NCBI GenBank assembly: GCA_038258425.1
Contig: JBBSPV010000007.1
Span: 1-64,000 of the forward strand
Length of the DNA stretch: 64,000 nucleotides
Origin: DATLGB01 sp038258425
Lineage (GTDB): Bacteria; Actinomycetota; Thermoleophilia; Solirubrobacterales; Solirubrobacteraceae
Reading direction: 5' to 3'
The notes below the pieces were generated by a model, which ran no database searches, had not been told where the DNA came from, and saw only the letters and a program-made list of their open reading frames with translations. The position numbers and the translations under genes were made by a program. Positions 50,880 to 59,089 of the stretch are shown in pieces; within the stretch, counting starts at the first letter, position 1, and each line of letters begins with the position of its first letter.

Positions 50880-52055
50880 ATGAGCGAGCACCCGGCGGGC
50901 TGGCATCCCGACCCGCGGGAACGACACGAGTACCGCTACTGGGACGGCACGGCGTGGACCGACCACGTCGCCGACCAGGGGCAGGCGTCGACCGATCCGG
51001 TGGACCGGATCGGGCCCCGCGAGGACTCGCGGCCGGAGCCGAAGCCGAAGCCGGAGCCGAAGCCCGAGCCGGAGCCGGAGCCGCGCGCCGGCGAGGAGCC
51101 GGCCGCGACCGAGCCGGCGGCCTCCGGCGACCTCTGGTCGAGCCGGGAGGGGACCGGCGACCCCGCGGAGGACCACGCCGGGGCCGATGCGCAGGACGAG
51201 GCGGACCGCGGTCCCACGCCGTCCGCCGGACCGCCGGCGGCCAGCCGCCGCCGCTCACCCGCGATCGCCGCTCTGCTCACCGTCGTCGCACCCGGCTCGG
51301 GGCACGTCTACCTCGGCGCGGCCGGCCGGACGCCGCTCGCGGCCGGCCTGCTCGCGGCGACCGTCGCGGCCTACGTCATCGCGTACTTCTCGTTCGTCTC
51401 CTTCCTCGTCGGCGCCGTCGTGTGGGCGGCCGCCGCGATCTTCGCGCTGTTCGACCTGCGCACCGACCTCGCGCCCGCGGGCCGGGCGGACGCCGCGCGC
51501 GAGGCGGACGCCGCGGGCGAGGCGGACGCCGCGGCCACGACCGCCACGCCCGCCCAGATCGGCGCGGTCCTGCTCGGCGGCGGGCTCGTGCTCGTCCTGT
51601 CGCTGCTGCTGCCCTGGTACCACGTGTCCTTCGACATCGAGGGCTTCGGCACGTCGTCGGGCAACGGCTCGGGCTTCGAGGCGCTCAGCGTGCTCGACCT
51701 CGTGCTGCTCGTGATCGGCGCGGCCGCGGCGCTGGCGGGTGCTGCGGCGCTGGGCCTCGGCCCGCTGCGCCGCGACGCGCTGCCCGCCTGGTTGCCGCTG
51801 GCGACGGCCGTCGCCGGGACCGTCGCGGTCGTCTGCGTGGCCTACCGGCTGCTCGTCGATCCCATCGAGAACCCGATCGGGAGCGTCGGCTTCACCCGCT
51901 CCGTCGACTTCTCCGTCGGCCGCGCGCCGGGCATCCTGCTGGCCGGGGCCGCGTCGCTGTCCATCGCCGCGGCCGGCCTGCTCGCGCTCACCCAGCGGGA
52001 GGGGGCCGCCACGGCACGGCGGGGAGACAGCGACGACCTGCCGTCCAGCTCGTAG
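50880..52055 (+). CDS. DUF2510 domain membrane protein
   Basis: A 391-aa protein: an N-terminal DUF2510 motif (PAGWHPDPRERHEYRYWDGTAWTDHV), a Lys/Pro/Glu repeat linker (about 48-62), an acidic region, then hydrophobic segments from about residue 120 to the end (at least six). These include a DUF-like block APGSGHVYLGAAGRTPLAAGLL. A small in-frame repeat READAAGEADAAA interrupts the membrane part. The function is unknown. The start is 7 nt after the GH15 stop. Confidence 0.75.
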   Translation: MSEHPAGWHPDPRERHEYRYWDGTAWTDHVADQGQASTDPVDRIGPREDSRPEPKPKPEPKPEPEPEPRAGEEPAATEPAASGDLWSSREGTGDPAEDHAGADAQDEADRGPTPSAGPPAASRRRSPAIAALLTVVAPGSGHVYLGAAGRTPLAAGLLAATVAAYVIAYFSFVSFLVGAVVWAAAAIFALFDLRTDLAPAGRADAAREADAAGEADAAATTATPAQIGAVLLGGGLVLVLSLLLPWYHVSFDIEGFGTSSGNGSGFEALSVLDLVLLVIGAAAALAGAAALGLGPLRRDALPAWLPLATAVAGTVAVVCVAYRLLVDPIENPIGSVGFTRSVDFSVGRAPGILLAGAASLSIAAAGLLALTQREGAATARRGDSDDLPSSS

Positions 52056-52162
52056 GACGGCCATCCGGCGGTCGGTGCGCACCCACCCCACCCCGGCCTG
52101 GTCGATCAGCGCGAACGGCGTGCAACAGCTCCTGGGAGCTCATCCGCAGGCGGGGCCCGCCC
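52056..52162. other. Gap between DUF2510 gene and fetB, no gene seen
   Basis: A 107-nt interval between converging genes. It contains a short gagctc-type palindrome region and GC-rich runs but no convincing terminator or RNA gene. Confidence 0.5.
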
Positions 52163-52909
52163 TCACCCCTCCCCCGGCACGGCCACCCGCTCGCCGGGCA
52201 GGGTCAGTCCCGCGACGACGAGGCGGGCGACCACGAGGGCCGCGACGAGCTCGACGGCCAGCAGCGCCAGCAGGACGGTCAGCTGCACCCGCGCCGCCTC
52301 GGCAGGGGAGGCCCCGCCGAGCACGAGGCCCACGAAGGTCCCCGGCAGCGTCACGAGCCCGGCGTTCTTCGTCTGGTCCATGACGGGCACGACGCCGGTG
52401 ACGATCGCGCCGCGCAGCCGCGGAGCCACGGCCTCGGACGCCGGCACCCCGAGCGCGAGCCGCGCCTCGACGTCGGCGACCCCCTCGCGCAGGGACGCGA
52501 CGAGCCGCGAGCCCGTCACCGAGGCCGCGACCATGGCGCCCCCGATGAGGATCCCGGCCACGGGGACGAGCTCGCGCGGGCGCGTGGAGAACGCGCCCGC
52601 CACCAGCAGCGGTACGAGCCCGGTCAGCGCGCCGGCCAGGATCGCCGCGCCCGCGCGCACCCAGGCGCCCGGCACCCCGCGCAGGCGCCGCCCCGACGTG
52701 ACCGTCGCGGCGCAGGCCATGACCGCGACGAAGGCCGCGCCGAGGCCGGCGGAGTCGAAGATCGCCGTGACGACCGCGCCGACGACCGCGAGCTGGACCG
52801 CCGCCCGCAGGGCGGCGACCGCGAGCTCGCGCCCGATCCCGAGCCGCAGCCACCCCACCAGCCCGAGCGCCCCGGCCACGAGCCCGAGCGCGACGAGGAC
52901 CTGGGTCAC
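52163..52909 (-). CDS. fetB: FetB-type ABC transporter permease (UPF0014)
   Basis: A 248-aa membrane protein with about 7 helices and the UPF0014/FetB motifs LRAAVQLAVVGAVV near the start and VMDQTKNAGLVTLPGTFVGLVLGGASP in the second half. In E. coli FetAB exports iron and protects against peroxide stress. The GTG start overlaps the fetA stop as GTGA. Confidence 0.85.
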   Translation of the reverse strand: MTQVLVALGLVAGALGLVGWLRLGIGRELAVAALRAAVQLAVVGAVVTAIFDSAGLGAAFVAVMACAATVTSGRRLRGVPGAWVRAGAAILAGALTGLVPLLVAGAFSTRPRELVPVAGILIGGAMVAASVTGSRLVASLREGVADVEARLALGVPASEAVAPRLRGAIVTGVVPVMDQTKNAGLVTLPGTFVGLVLGGASPAEAARVQLTVLLALLAVELVAALVVARLVVAGLTLPGERVAVPGEG

Positions 52910-53577
52910 GACCCGAGCACCGAGCTCGCGGGACCCGACGCCTCCAGGCGCCCGTCGCGCAGCCGGGCGGCCCAGCTCGCGAGCCGCCGCGCGAGCGCCT
53001 CGTCGTGGCTGACGATGAGCACCGTCACGCCCTCCGCGGCGACCGCCGCGAGCTGGTCGGCCACCCCCGCGGCCGTCGCGTCGTCGAGCGCAGCGGTCGG
53101 CTCGTCGAGCAGCAGCGCCTCCGGCCCGCGAGTCAGCGCCCGGGCGATGGCGACGCGCATCGCCTCGCCCCCGGACAGACCGCGCGCGTCGCGCTCGAGG
53201 AAGGCGACGGGCAGCCCGGCCCGCCCGAGCGCGACGACGAGCTCGTCCTCCGTGGCCGGCGCCGGCAGGCCGTAGGCGAGGTTCTCCCGCACGCTGCCGG
53301 GCAGCATGGCCGGGGCCTGGGCGACGAGCCCGAGCCGCCGCCGCAGGGCGCAGGGGTCCTGGGTGCGCACGTCGGACCCGTCGACGAGGATCCGCCCCGC
53401 CCGCGGCTCGTCCAGGCGCACGAGGCAGCGCAACAGGCTCGACTTACCGGCCCCGGACGGCCCGACCAGCGCGGTGACGCCCTCGGCCGGGACGGCGAGC
53501 GTCACGCGGTGCAGGACATCACGGCCCCCGCGGGCGACCGTGACGTCGGCCAGCTCGGCACGGGCGGCGGCGCGCAC
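52906..53577 (-). CDS. fetA: FetA-type ABC transporter ATP-binding protein
   Basis: A 223-aa ATPase: Walker A GPSGAGKSS, signature GLSGGEAMRVAIARAL, Walker B ALLLDEPTAALD and switch His (IVSHDEAL). It is coupled to the FetB-like permease gene. The pair probably exports iron or another metal; the function is transferred from the E. coli system. Confidence 0.87.
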   Translation of the reverse strand: MRAAARAELADVTVARGGRDVLHRVTLAVPAEGVTALVGPSGAGKSSLLRCLVRLDEPRAGRILVDGSDVRTQDPCALRRRLGLVAQAPAMLPGSVRENLAYGLPAPATEDELVVALGRAGLPVAFLERDARGLSGGEAMRVAIARALTRGPEALLLDEPTAALDDATAAGVADQLAAVAAEGVTVLIVSHDEALARRLASWAARLRDGRLEASGPASSVLGS

Positions 53578-53658
53578 GCTGCCATCATGGCGGGCCGGCG
53601 GACGCCCCGTCCGCTCGCGGGGCGCGGCGATCCGCGCCCCGCGAGGGCTGCGCCCGGG

Positions 53659-54642
53659 CTACCGCCGCTTGAGGCGGATGTGGACGGTCTTGCCGACGTT
53701 GCCGACGTACGCGCCGTCGAGCGGGTTGACGAGGATCCGGTAGTCGCCGCCGTGACGCTGGCGGATGTGCTTGGCGTACTTCGAGCTCAACGCGGAGCGG
53801 TGGCGGGCCGTCGTGGCCGAGATCGCCGTCCAGCGCCCGTGGACGCGCTTTTGGATGATGACCTGGGCGCCGTCCCGCGTCGGCGTGATCGTGCCCTTGA
53901 AGCCCAACCGGGCGGTGCGGCCGCGGCGCTTGGCCGTGCGCGGCGCGTGGGTGGTCACGTACGGCTTGACCCCGACGGAGACGATCGGGCTCACGACGCT
54001 CGGCTTGGCCGGCATGCGCACGACGTACTGGGTGTTGAGCGCCACGCTGGCCAGCAGGAAGCGGAAGTTGCCGCCGCTGTCCGTGACCACGCGGTTGACG
54101 CCCGCGACGTCGAGGAACGGCGCCGTGTAGGGGAAGGGCCGCGACTGCAGGACCACCTGCCGGTTGGCGTTCCCCGTGCCGGTCAGCTGCCCGAAGAGCG
54201 TGACGGGCTTGTTGATGGGGGTCGGGTTCGGAGCGCCGGCCAGCGAGACGCCGAGCGGCTGACGGCGTGTCCGGAACGTCCGGTCGCGGCCCCGTACCGT
54301 GCCGCGCAGGTTGCGGGCGACGAGCCGGTAGTGGTAGACCGTCGCCGGCGCGAGGGCGGCAATCTGGGCCGTGACGACGAGCGCCCGTGTGCCGTTGCCG
54401 GCCGGGATGCTGGCCGTCGTGACCCCGTAGGCGCGGGTCGTGCCGTACTGGAAGGCGTAGGTCGTCTGCCCCCCGTGCGGGTTCACCGCGCCCGTCAGCG
54501 TCGCGGCCTGCTGACCTATCCGGGTCGCCGAGCCGGTCGAGACGCCTGGCTTGGTCGCCGCGGCCTGCGCGCCCGCCGGCGCGAGCAGCGCGAGTGCGAA
54601 GAGGCCGGTCAGGATCGTCTTGGGACGTCTTCCGCGAACCAT
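53659..54642 (-). CDS. Secreted protein with fibronectin type III-like domain
   Basis: A 327-aa exported protein: a signal peptide (about 1-28, ALLAPAGAQAA), one Fn3-like domain (about 35-120; LTGAVNPHGGQTTYAFQYGTT, ALAPATVYHYRLVARN), and a beta-rich basic C-terminal half with repeated FxFxGTI-like strands. No enzyme motif is seen. Such proteins are common surface or matrix components in soil actinobacteria. A ggggag site precedes the ATG. Confidence 0.75.
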   Translation of the reverse strand: MVRGRRPKTILTGLFALALLAPAGAQAAATKPGVSTGSATRIGQQAATLTGAVNPHGGQTTYAFQYGTTRAYGVTTASIPAGNGTRALVVTAQIAALAPATVYHYRLVARNLRGTVRGRDRTFRTRRQPLGVSLAGAPNPTPINKPVTLFGQLTGTGNANRQVVLQSRPFPYTAPFLDVAGVNRVVTDSGGNFRFLLASVALNTQYVVRMPAKPSVVSPIVSVGVKPYVTTHAPRTAKRRGRTARLGFKGTITPTRDGAQVIIQKRVHGRWTAISATTARHRSALSSKYAKHIRQRHGGDYRILVNPLDGAYVGNVGKTVHIRLKRR

Positions 54643-54833
54643 GTGCTTGCTCCCCTGGAAATGGTCGTTGTGGCGGACTGCGGATGGAACTCCACCGGCG
54701 ACAACACCAGGCGGCCACCGAAGTCGCGCCGCTGATCGCCCCGCCGTCCTCGATGCTTCGACGGGCCTGTGGGGCCCCCTCGGCGGGCCGTGGGCCCCGT
54801 GCCTCGCTTCCCGCTCGGCTCACGCGGCGCCGG
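54643..54833. other. Gap upstream of the Fn3-like gene, no gene seen
   Basis: A 191-nt interval on the minus-strand path from the AI-2E gene to the Fn3-like gene. It contains GC-rich inverted segments (ggggcccc/gggccccg near 54770-54800) that could terminate the AI-2E transcript, and the ribosome binding site of the next gene. A tRNA was looked for and not found. Confidence 0.4.
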
Positions 54834-55937
54834 TCAGGCCGCGGCCGGCGCCGGCGCCTCCTCCTCCTCCGTGTCCACGGGCGAGTCCGGCGGCTCCTCA
54901 TTCTGCACGTAGGCGATGGCCGTCGAGATGCTGCCGGCGACCGGCACCGCGAGGAAGACACCGACGATCCCGGCCACGACGCCCCCGAGCGCGAGGGAGA
55001 GGACGATCACGGCGGGATGCAGGTGCACCGCGCGGCTCATGAGCAGCGGGTAGAGCAGGTGGCCCTCGATCTGCTGGACGAGCAGGATCGCGCCGAAGAC
55101 GATGAGCGCCGCGACGAAGCCCTTGGCCACGAGCGCGATGAGGACGGCCGCCAGCCCGGCGACGAACGCGCCGATGAGCGGCACGAAGGCGCCGAAGAAC
55201 GTGAGGATCATCAGGGGCACCACGAGCGGAACGCCGACGATCAGCAGCGCGATGCCGATCAGCACGGCGTCGGCGAGGCCGACGAGCGCGATGCCGCGGA
55301 TGTAGCCCGACAGCGCCGTGAAGACGCGTGCACCCAGCTCGTCCGCCTGTGGATAGCGGTCCCGGGCGAGCAGCCGGACGAGCCAGGTCCACATCTCGCG
55401 GCCGTCCTTGAGGAAGAAGAACGTCAGCAACAGGGTCACGATGAGCCCGGTGAACGCCTCGCCGAGCAGGACGGCGCCCGAGGTGACGCCCCGGGTCAGC
55501 GAGCCGGAGTTGCTGCGCACCTGCTTGATCGCGTCGTCGACCTTCTGGTTGAGCTCGGAGCGGCTGAGGTTGAACGGCTTGTCGGCCAGCAGGTCGGAGG
55601 CCTTGCGGACGCCGTCCTGCACGCCGGTGTCGAGCTTGGAGACCTGCCCGCCGATGGAGGGCGCGATCGCCGTGCCGATGCCGGCCAGCACCAAGAAGGC
55701 GCCGAACATCACGACCAGCGTGGCCACGGCCGGCGGCAGGCGGCGGCGCACGAGGATCCGCTGCAGCGGCAGCAGCAGCGTCGTCAGCAGCAGGGCGAGG
55801 GCGACGGGAAGGGCGACGATGCGCAGGTAGCCGAGCGCCCGAGCCAGGCCGACGATGCCCAGGCCGACGAGCAGCAGCCGCAGCGACCACTCCGACGAGA
55901 TCTTCAGCCACGAGGGCACGGTGGAACGCTCGGCCAT
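54834..55937 (-). CDS. AI-2E family transporter
   Basis: A 367-aa membrane protein of the AI-2E/YdiK/PerM family: about 8 helices, an extracytoplasmic helical region (about 95-145, SKLDTGVQDGVRKASDLL), the segment LLTFFFLKDGREMW, and the C-terminal GHLLYPLLMSRAVHLHPAVIVLSL hallmark. Members act as exporters or Na+/H+ antiporters. An acidic tail ends the protein. The ATG at 55935-55937 is chosen over a start 36 nt upstream because the hydrophobic core then begins at the expected place. Confidence 0.87.
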   Translation of the reverse strand: MAERSTVPSWLKISSEWSLRLLLVGLGIVGLARALGYLRIVALPVALALLLTTLLLPLQRILVRRRLPPAVATLVVMFGAFLVLAGIGTAIAPSIGGQVSKLDTGVQDGVRKASDLLADKPFNLSRSELNQKVDDAIKQVRSNSGSLTRGVTSGAVLLGEAFTGLIVTLLLTFFFLKDGREMWTWLVRLLARDRYPQADELGARVFTALSGYIRGIALVGLADAVLIGIALLIVGVPLVVPLMILTFFGAFVPLIGAFVAGLAAVLIALVAKGFVAALIVFGAILLVQQIEGHLLYPLLMSRAVHLHPAVIVLSLALGGVVAGIVGVFLAVPVAGSISTAIAYVQNEEPPDSPVDTEEEEAPAPAAA

Positions 55938-56019
55938 GGTGGCCCCCCTACCCCCGACGGCTAGCGCCCGCACGCCGAGCCTGGCGTAGCCGGCCCGGGG
56001 CGGCGGCTATGCCCCGGAG

Positions 56020-56970
56020 ATGGATTCTCTCGAAGGCTGCAAGGTCCTCATCACCGGCGCCTCCAGCGGCGTCGGGTGCGCCGCGGCCGAGCGCTTCGCC
56101 CGCGCCGGGTGCGACGTCGCCCTCGTCGCCCGCAGCCGCGAGGGCCTCGAGCGCGCGGCCGAGACCGTGCGCGACCTCGGCCGCTTCGCGGCCGTCCTCC
56201 CCGCGGACCTCACCGACCGCGACGCCCTCGCAGGAGCGGTGTCCGGCGCGGTGGACCAGCTCGGCGGCCTCGACGTCGTCGTGCTCAACGCAGCCATCAC
56301 GGTGTTCGGGCCGTTCGAGGACGTGCCCCCCGAGGACTTCGACCGCGTCATCGACGTGACCTTCATGGGCTCGGTGAACACCGTGCGCGCCGCCCTGCCG
56401 CACCTCGAGCGCACGAACGGCGTGATCGTCTCCGTCGGCTCGCTCAACAGCCGCGTCCCGTTGCCGGCCTGGTCCTCCTACTGCGCCGCCAAGCACGCCG
56501 AGCGCGGCTTCCTCAACACCCTCTCCGTGGAGCTCCGGGCGCAGGGCAGCGGCGTGCGCGTCGCCCAGGTGCACCCTGGGGCGATCAACACCCCGGTGTG
56601 GGACCAGACGCCGTCGTCGACGGGCTACCTCCCGCGGCGCCCGCCCGAGGGCTACCCGCCCGAGCAGGTCGCCGAGGCCCTCGTGACCACCACCATGGAC
56701 CCACGGCCGGAGATCATGTTCGGCGCCGAGGCGATCGGCCTGGACCTCCTGTGGCGCTCGCTGCGCCCGGCGGGCGACCTCGTGATGTCGATCGTCTACC
56801 ACTACTTCCTGTCGGGCAAGCGCCCCGAGCAGGGTGACGTGGACGCGCTGCGCGAGGCCGTCGGCAGGGGCGTCTCCGCGGACGGGCTCTTCCAGCGCCC
56901 GAGCGTGACCTCGGCGGCCCGCGGCCTGGCGAGCGCCCCGTTGAAGGTCGGACGCCGCGTCCTGCGCTGA
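56020..56970 (+). CDS. SDR family oxidoreductase
   Basis: A 316-aa classical SDR: TGASSGVG cofactor motif, NAAI (LNAAITVF) in place of NNAG, catalytic Ser in VSVGSLNS and YCAAK (Tyr-x3-Lys). ARSREG after beta-2 suggests NADP(H). A ~70-residue C-terminal extension (LRPAGDLVMSIVYHYFLSGK...) is typical of the actinobacterial long SDRs. The substrate is unknown. It is divergent from the AI-2E gene. Confidence 0.87.
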   Translation: MDSLEGCKVLITGASSGVGCAAAERFARAGCDVALVARSREGLERAAETVRDLGRFAAVLPADLTDRDALAGAVSGAVDQLGGLDVVVLNAAITVFGPFEDVPPEDFDRVIDVTFMGSVNTVRAALPHLERTNGVIVSVGSLNSRVPLPAWSSYCAAKHAERGFLNTLSVELRAQGSGVRVAQVHPGAINTPVWDQTPSSTGYLPRRPPEGYPPEQVAEALVTTTMDPRPEIMFGAEAIGLDLLWRSLRPAGDLVMSIVYHYFLSGKRPEQGDVDALREAVGRGVSADGLFQRPSVTSAARGLASAPLKVGRRVLR

Positions 56971-57040
56971 GCGCCGCGCCGGCCTCAGCCGCTCGTCCAG
57001 TCTTCCGGGTCGGGCCTGCGGGACCGGGCCGGGCCTGCCG

Positions 57041-57672
57041 ATGGCCGGGCTCATGCCCCGCCGTGTCCGCCTCCCCGTCTCCGTCCTCGTCCTCCTCGCG
57101 ACGCTCGCCCTGCCCGCCGCCCCCGCGCGGGCGCAGGACCCCGTCGGCCCGGGGCCGCAGCCCCCGCCGCCCGTGGTGGTCCCCCCGCCCGTCGTCGCCC
57201 CCGCGCCGGTGCCGCCGCCGGTCACGCTCGAGACCCGCCCGACGGCGCCCGGGCGGCTGGCGCGGCTGCGGACCAACGGCCACGCGGCCATCCCGCGGCG
57301 GGCGCCGCCGGCCGTGCGGGCGATCTTCGCGGCCGCGACCCGGATCGTCGGCCGGCCGTACAAGTGGGGCGGCGGGCACGCCCGCATCGCCGACCGCGGC
57401 TACGACTGCTCGGGCGCCGTCTCCTACGCCTGATCCGCGCCGGGCTGCTTCCTTCGCCGCTCGTCAGCGGGACGTTCGCGCACTGGGGGGACGCCGCCGC
57501 CGGCCGCTGGACGGCGATCTACGCCACCCGCCGCCACGTCTACCTCGAGGTCGCCGGCCTGCGGCTGGACACGAGCCCCGTCGGTGACCCCGGCGGCGAT
57601 TCCGGCCCGCGCTGGCGGCCGGTCATCGGCCGGCGCCGCGGCTTTCACACCCGCCACGCGCCCGGGTTGTGA
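57041..57672 (+). pseudogene. Secreted C40 (NlpC/P60-like) peptidase, frameshifted
   Basis: The first frame (57041-57433) gives a signal peptide, a Pro-rich linker and GRPYKWGGGHARIADRGYDCSGAVSYA with the catalytic Cys, then a stop. A second frame continues the protein to 57672: LIRAGLLPSPLVSGTF, HVYLEVAGLRLDTS with the His, and GFHTRHAPGL. Adding one C in gcc(c)tg near 57429-57431 restores one ~211-residue protein of the kind common in actinobacteria. This is either a fresh single-base loss or a sequence error. Confidence 0.8.
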
Positions 57673-57697
57673 CGGGCGTGGCAAGATCCGCCCCGGC

Positions 57698-59089
57698 ATG
57701 CTCTTCCGACAACTCACCCACGACGATCTCGGCTGCGCCTCCTATCTGATCGGGGACGAGGACGCCGGGGTGGCGGCGGTCGTCGACCCGCGCTTCGAGG
57801 TCGACGAGTACCTCGAGCTCGCCCGCTACATGGGCGTGCGGATCGAGCACGTCTTCGAGACCCACAACCACGCCGACCACGTGTCCGGGCACGGCCGCCT
57901 GGCCGCGGCGACGGGCGCGGCGATCCACATCCACCGCGCGGCCGCGCCCGACTACGAGCACGAGCCGTTCGACGACGGCGAGCGCTTCGAGCTCGGCGCG
58001 CTCGTCGTCACGGCGCTGCACACGCCGGGCCACCGGCCGGAGCACACGGCCTTCGCGCTGGCCGACACCCGCCGCAGCGCCCAGCCCTGGGCCGTGCTCA
58101 CGGGCGACTCGCTGTTCGTCGGCGACATCGCCCGGCCCGACCTCGCGGTCGACGAGGTCGACGGGGCCCGGGCGATCTTCCACTCGCTGCACGACACGCT
58201 GCTCGCGCTGCCCGAGGACGTCGAGGTCTGGCCCGGCCACCTCGGCGGGTCGATGTGCGGCGGCCCGGGCATGGACCTCAAGGTCGCCTCCACGATCGGC
58301 TACGAGCGGGCGGCCAACCCCGCGCTCTCGATCGCGGGCGAGGACGCGTTCGTCGAGGACGCCCTCGCCAAGCTCGGCCCGCAGCCGCCGAACTTCCGGC
58401 GGATCGTCGCGCTCAACACCGGGCCGCTGCTCACCGACGGCGTGCAACTGCTGCCACTGGCCCCGCGGCAGGTCGAGCTCAAGCGCTCCGAGGGAGCGCT
58501 GCTCGTCGACGTGCGCACGGACCAGCAGTTCGACGACGCGCACCTCGAGGGCGCCGTCTGCAACCCGATGCTGCGCGCCGGCTTCGGCTCCAAGCTCGCC
58601 TGGCTCGCCGATCCCGCCCGCGAGGTCGTCTTCGTCGGCCGCGACGACGAGGACGGCCGCCGGGCCGGCCTGCTCGCGGTCGCCGTCGGGGTGCGCCGGC
58701 TCGGCGGCTACCTCCACGGCGGGATGACGAGCTGGCGGCAGGAGCGCCGGCCGGTGGTCGGCACCGAGCGGGTGGCGATGGCCGACCTCCCGGCCCGGCT
58801 GGCGGCCACGCCGCAGCTCCAGGTCCTCGACGTCCGCGAGCGCGCCGAGTGGGACGCCGGCCACCTCCCGCAGTCGACGCTCACGCCGTGGCACGACGTC
58901 ACCGGGGTGCCGGCCGGCCTGGACCCCGACCGTCCGATCGCGGTCGTGTGCGCCTCCGGTCAGCGGGCGGCGACGGCCGCGAGCCTGCTCCAGCGCCATG
59001 GCGCCCGCGAGGTGCTCCACGTCGTCGACGGCGGCGTCCCGCAGTGGGAGCGGGAGGGCCACCCGCTGGAGACCCTCGACCCTCAGTAG
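57698..59089 (+). CDS. MBL-fold hydrolase with two rhodanese domains
   Basis: A 463-aa protein: a metallo-beta-lactamase domain (1-245) with THNHADHVSGH and DSLFVGD, then two rhodanese domains. The first (about 265-350) has no Cys at the active loop (VVFVGRDDEDGRR); the second (about 365-455) has VVCASGQRAAT with the catalytic Cys. The layout matches persulfide dioxygenase-rhodanese fusions that oxidise glutathione or low-molecular-weight persulfide to sulfite. The ATG at 57698 starts the MBL domain. Its end overlaps the convergent sulfatase gene by 7 nt. Confidence 0.88.
   Translation: MLFRQLTHDDLGCASYLIGDEDAGVAAVVDPRFEVDEYLELARYMGVRIEHVFETHNHADHVSGHGRLAAATGAAIHIHRAAAPDYEHEPFDDGERFELGALVVTALHTPGHRPEHTAFALADTRRSAQPWAVLTGDSLFVGDIARPDLAVDEVDGARAIFHSLHDTLLALPEDVEVWPGHLGGSMCGGPGMDLKVASTIGYERAANPALSIAGEDAFVEDALAKLGPQPPNFRRIVALNTGPLLTDGVQLLPLAPRQVELKRSEGALLVDVRTDQQFDDAHLEGAVCNPMLRAGFGSKLAWLADPAREVVFVGRDDEDGRRAGLLAVAVGVRRLGGYLHGGMTSWRQERRPVVGTERVAMADLPARLAATPQLQVLDVRERAEWDAGHLPQSTLTPWHDVTGVPAGLDPDRPIAVVCASGQRAATAASLLQRHGAREVLHVVDGGVPQWEREGHPLETLDPQ

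Noticed and set aside
54643..54833. Possible tRNA or small RNA upstream of the Fn3-like gene
   Set aside because: Short complementary segments exist, but no cloverleaf and no conserved T-loop were found.
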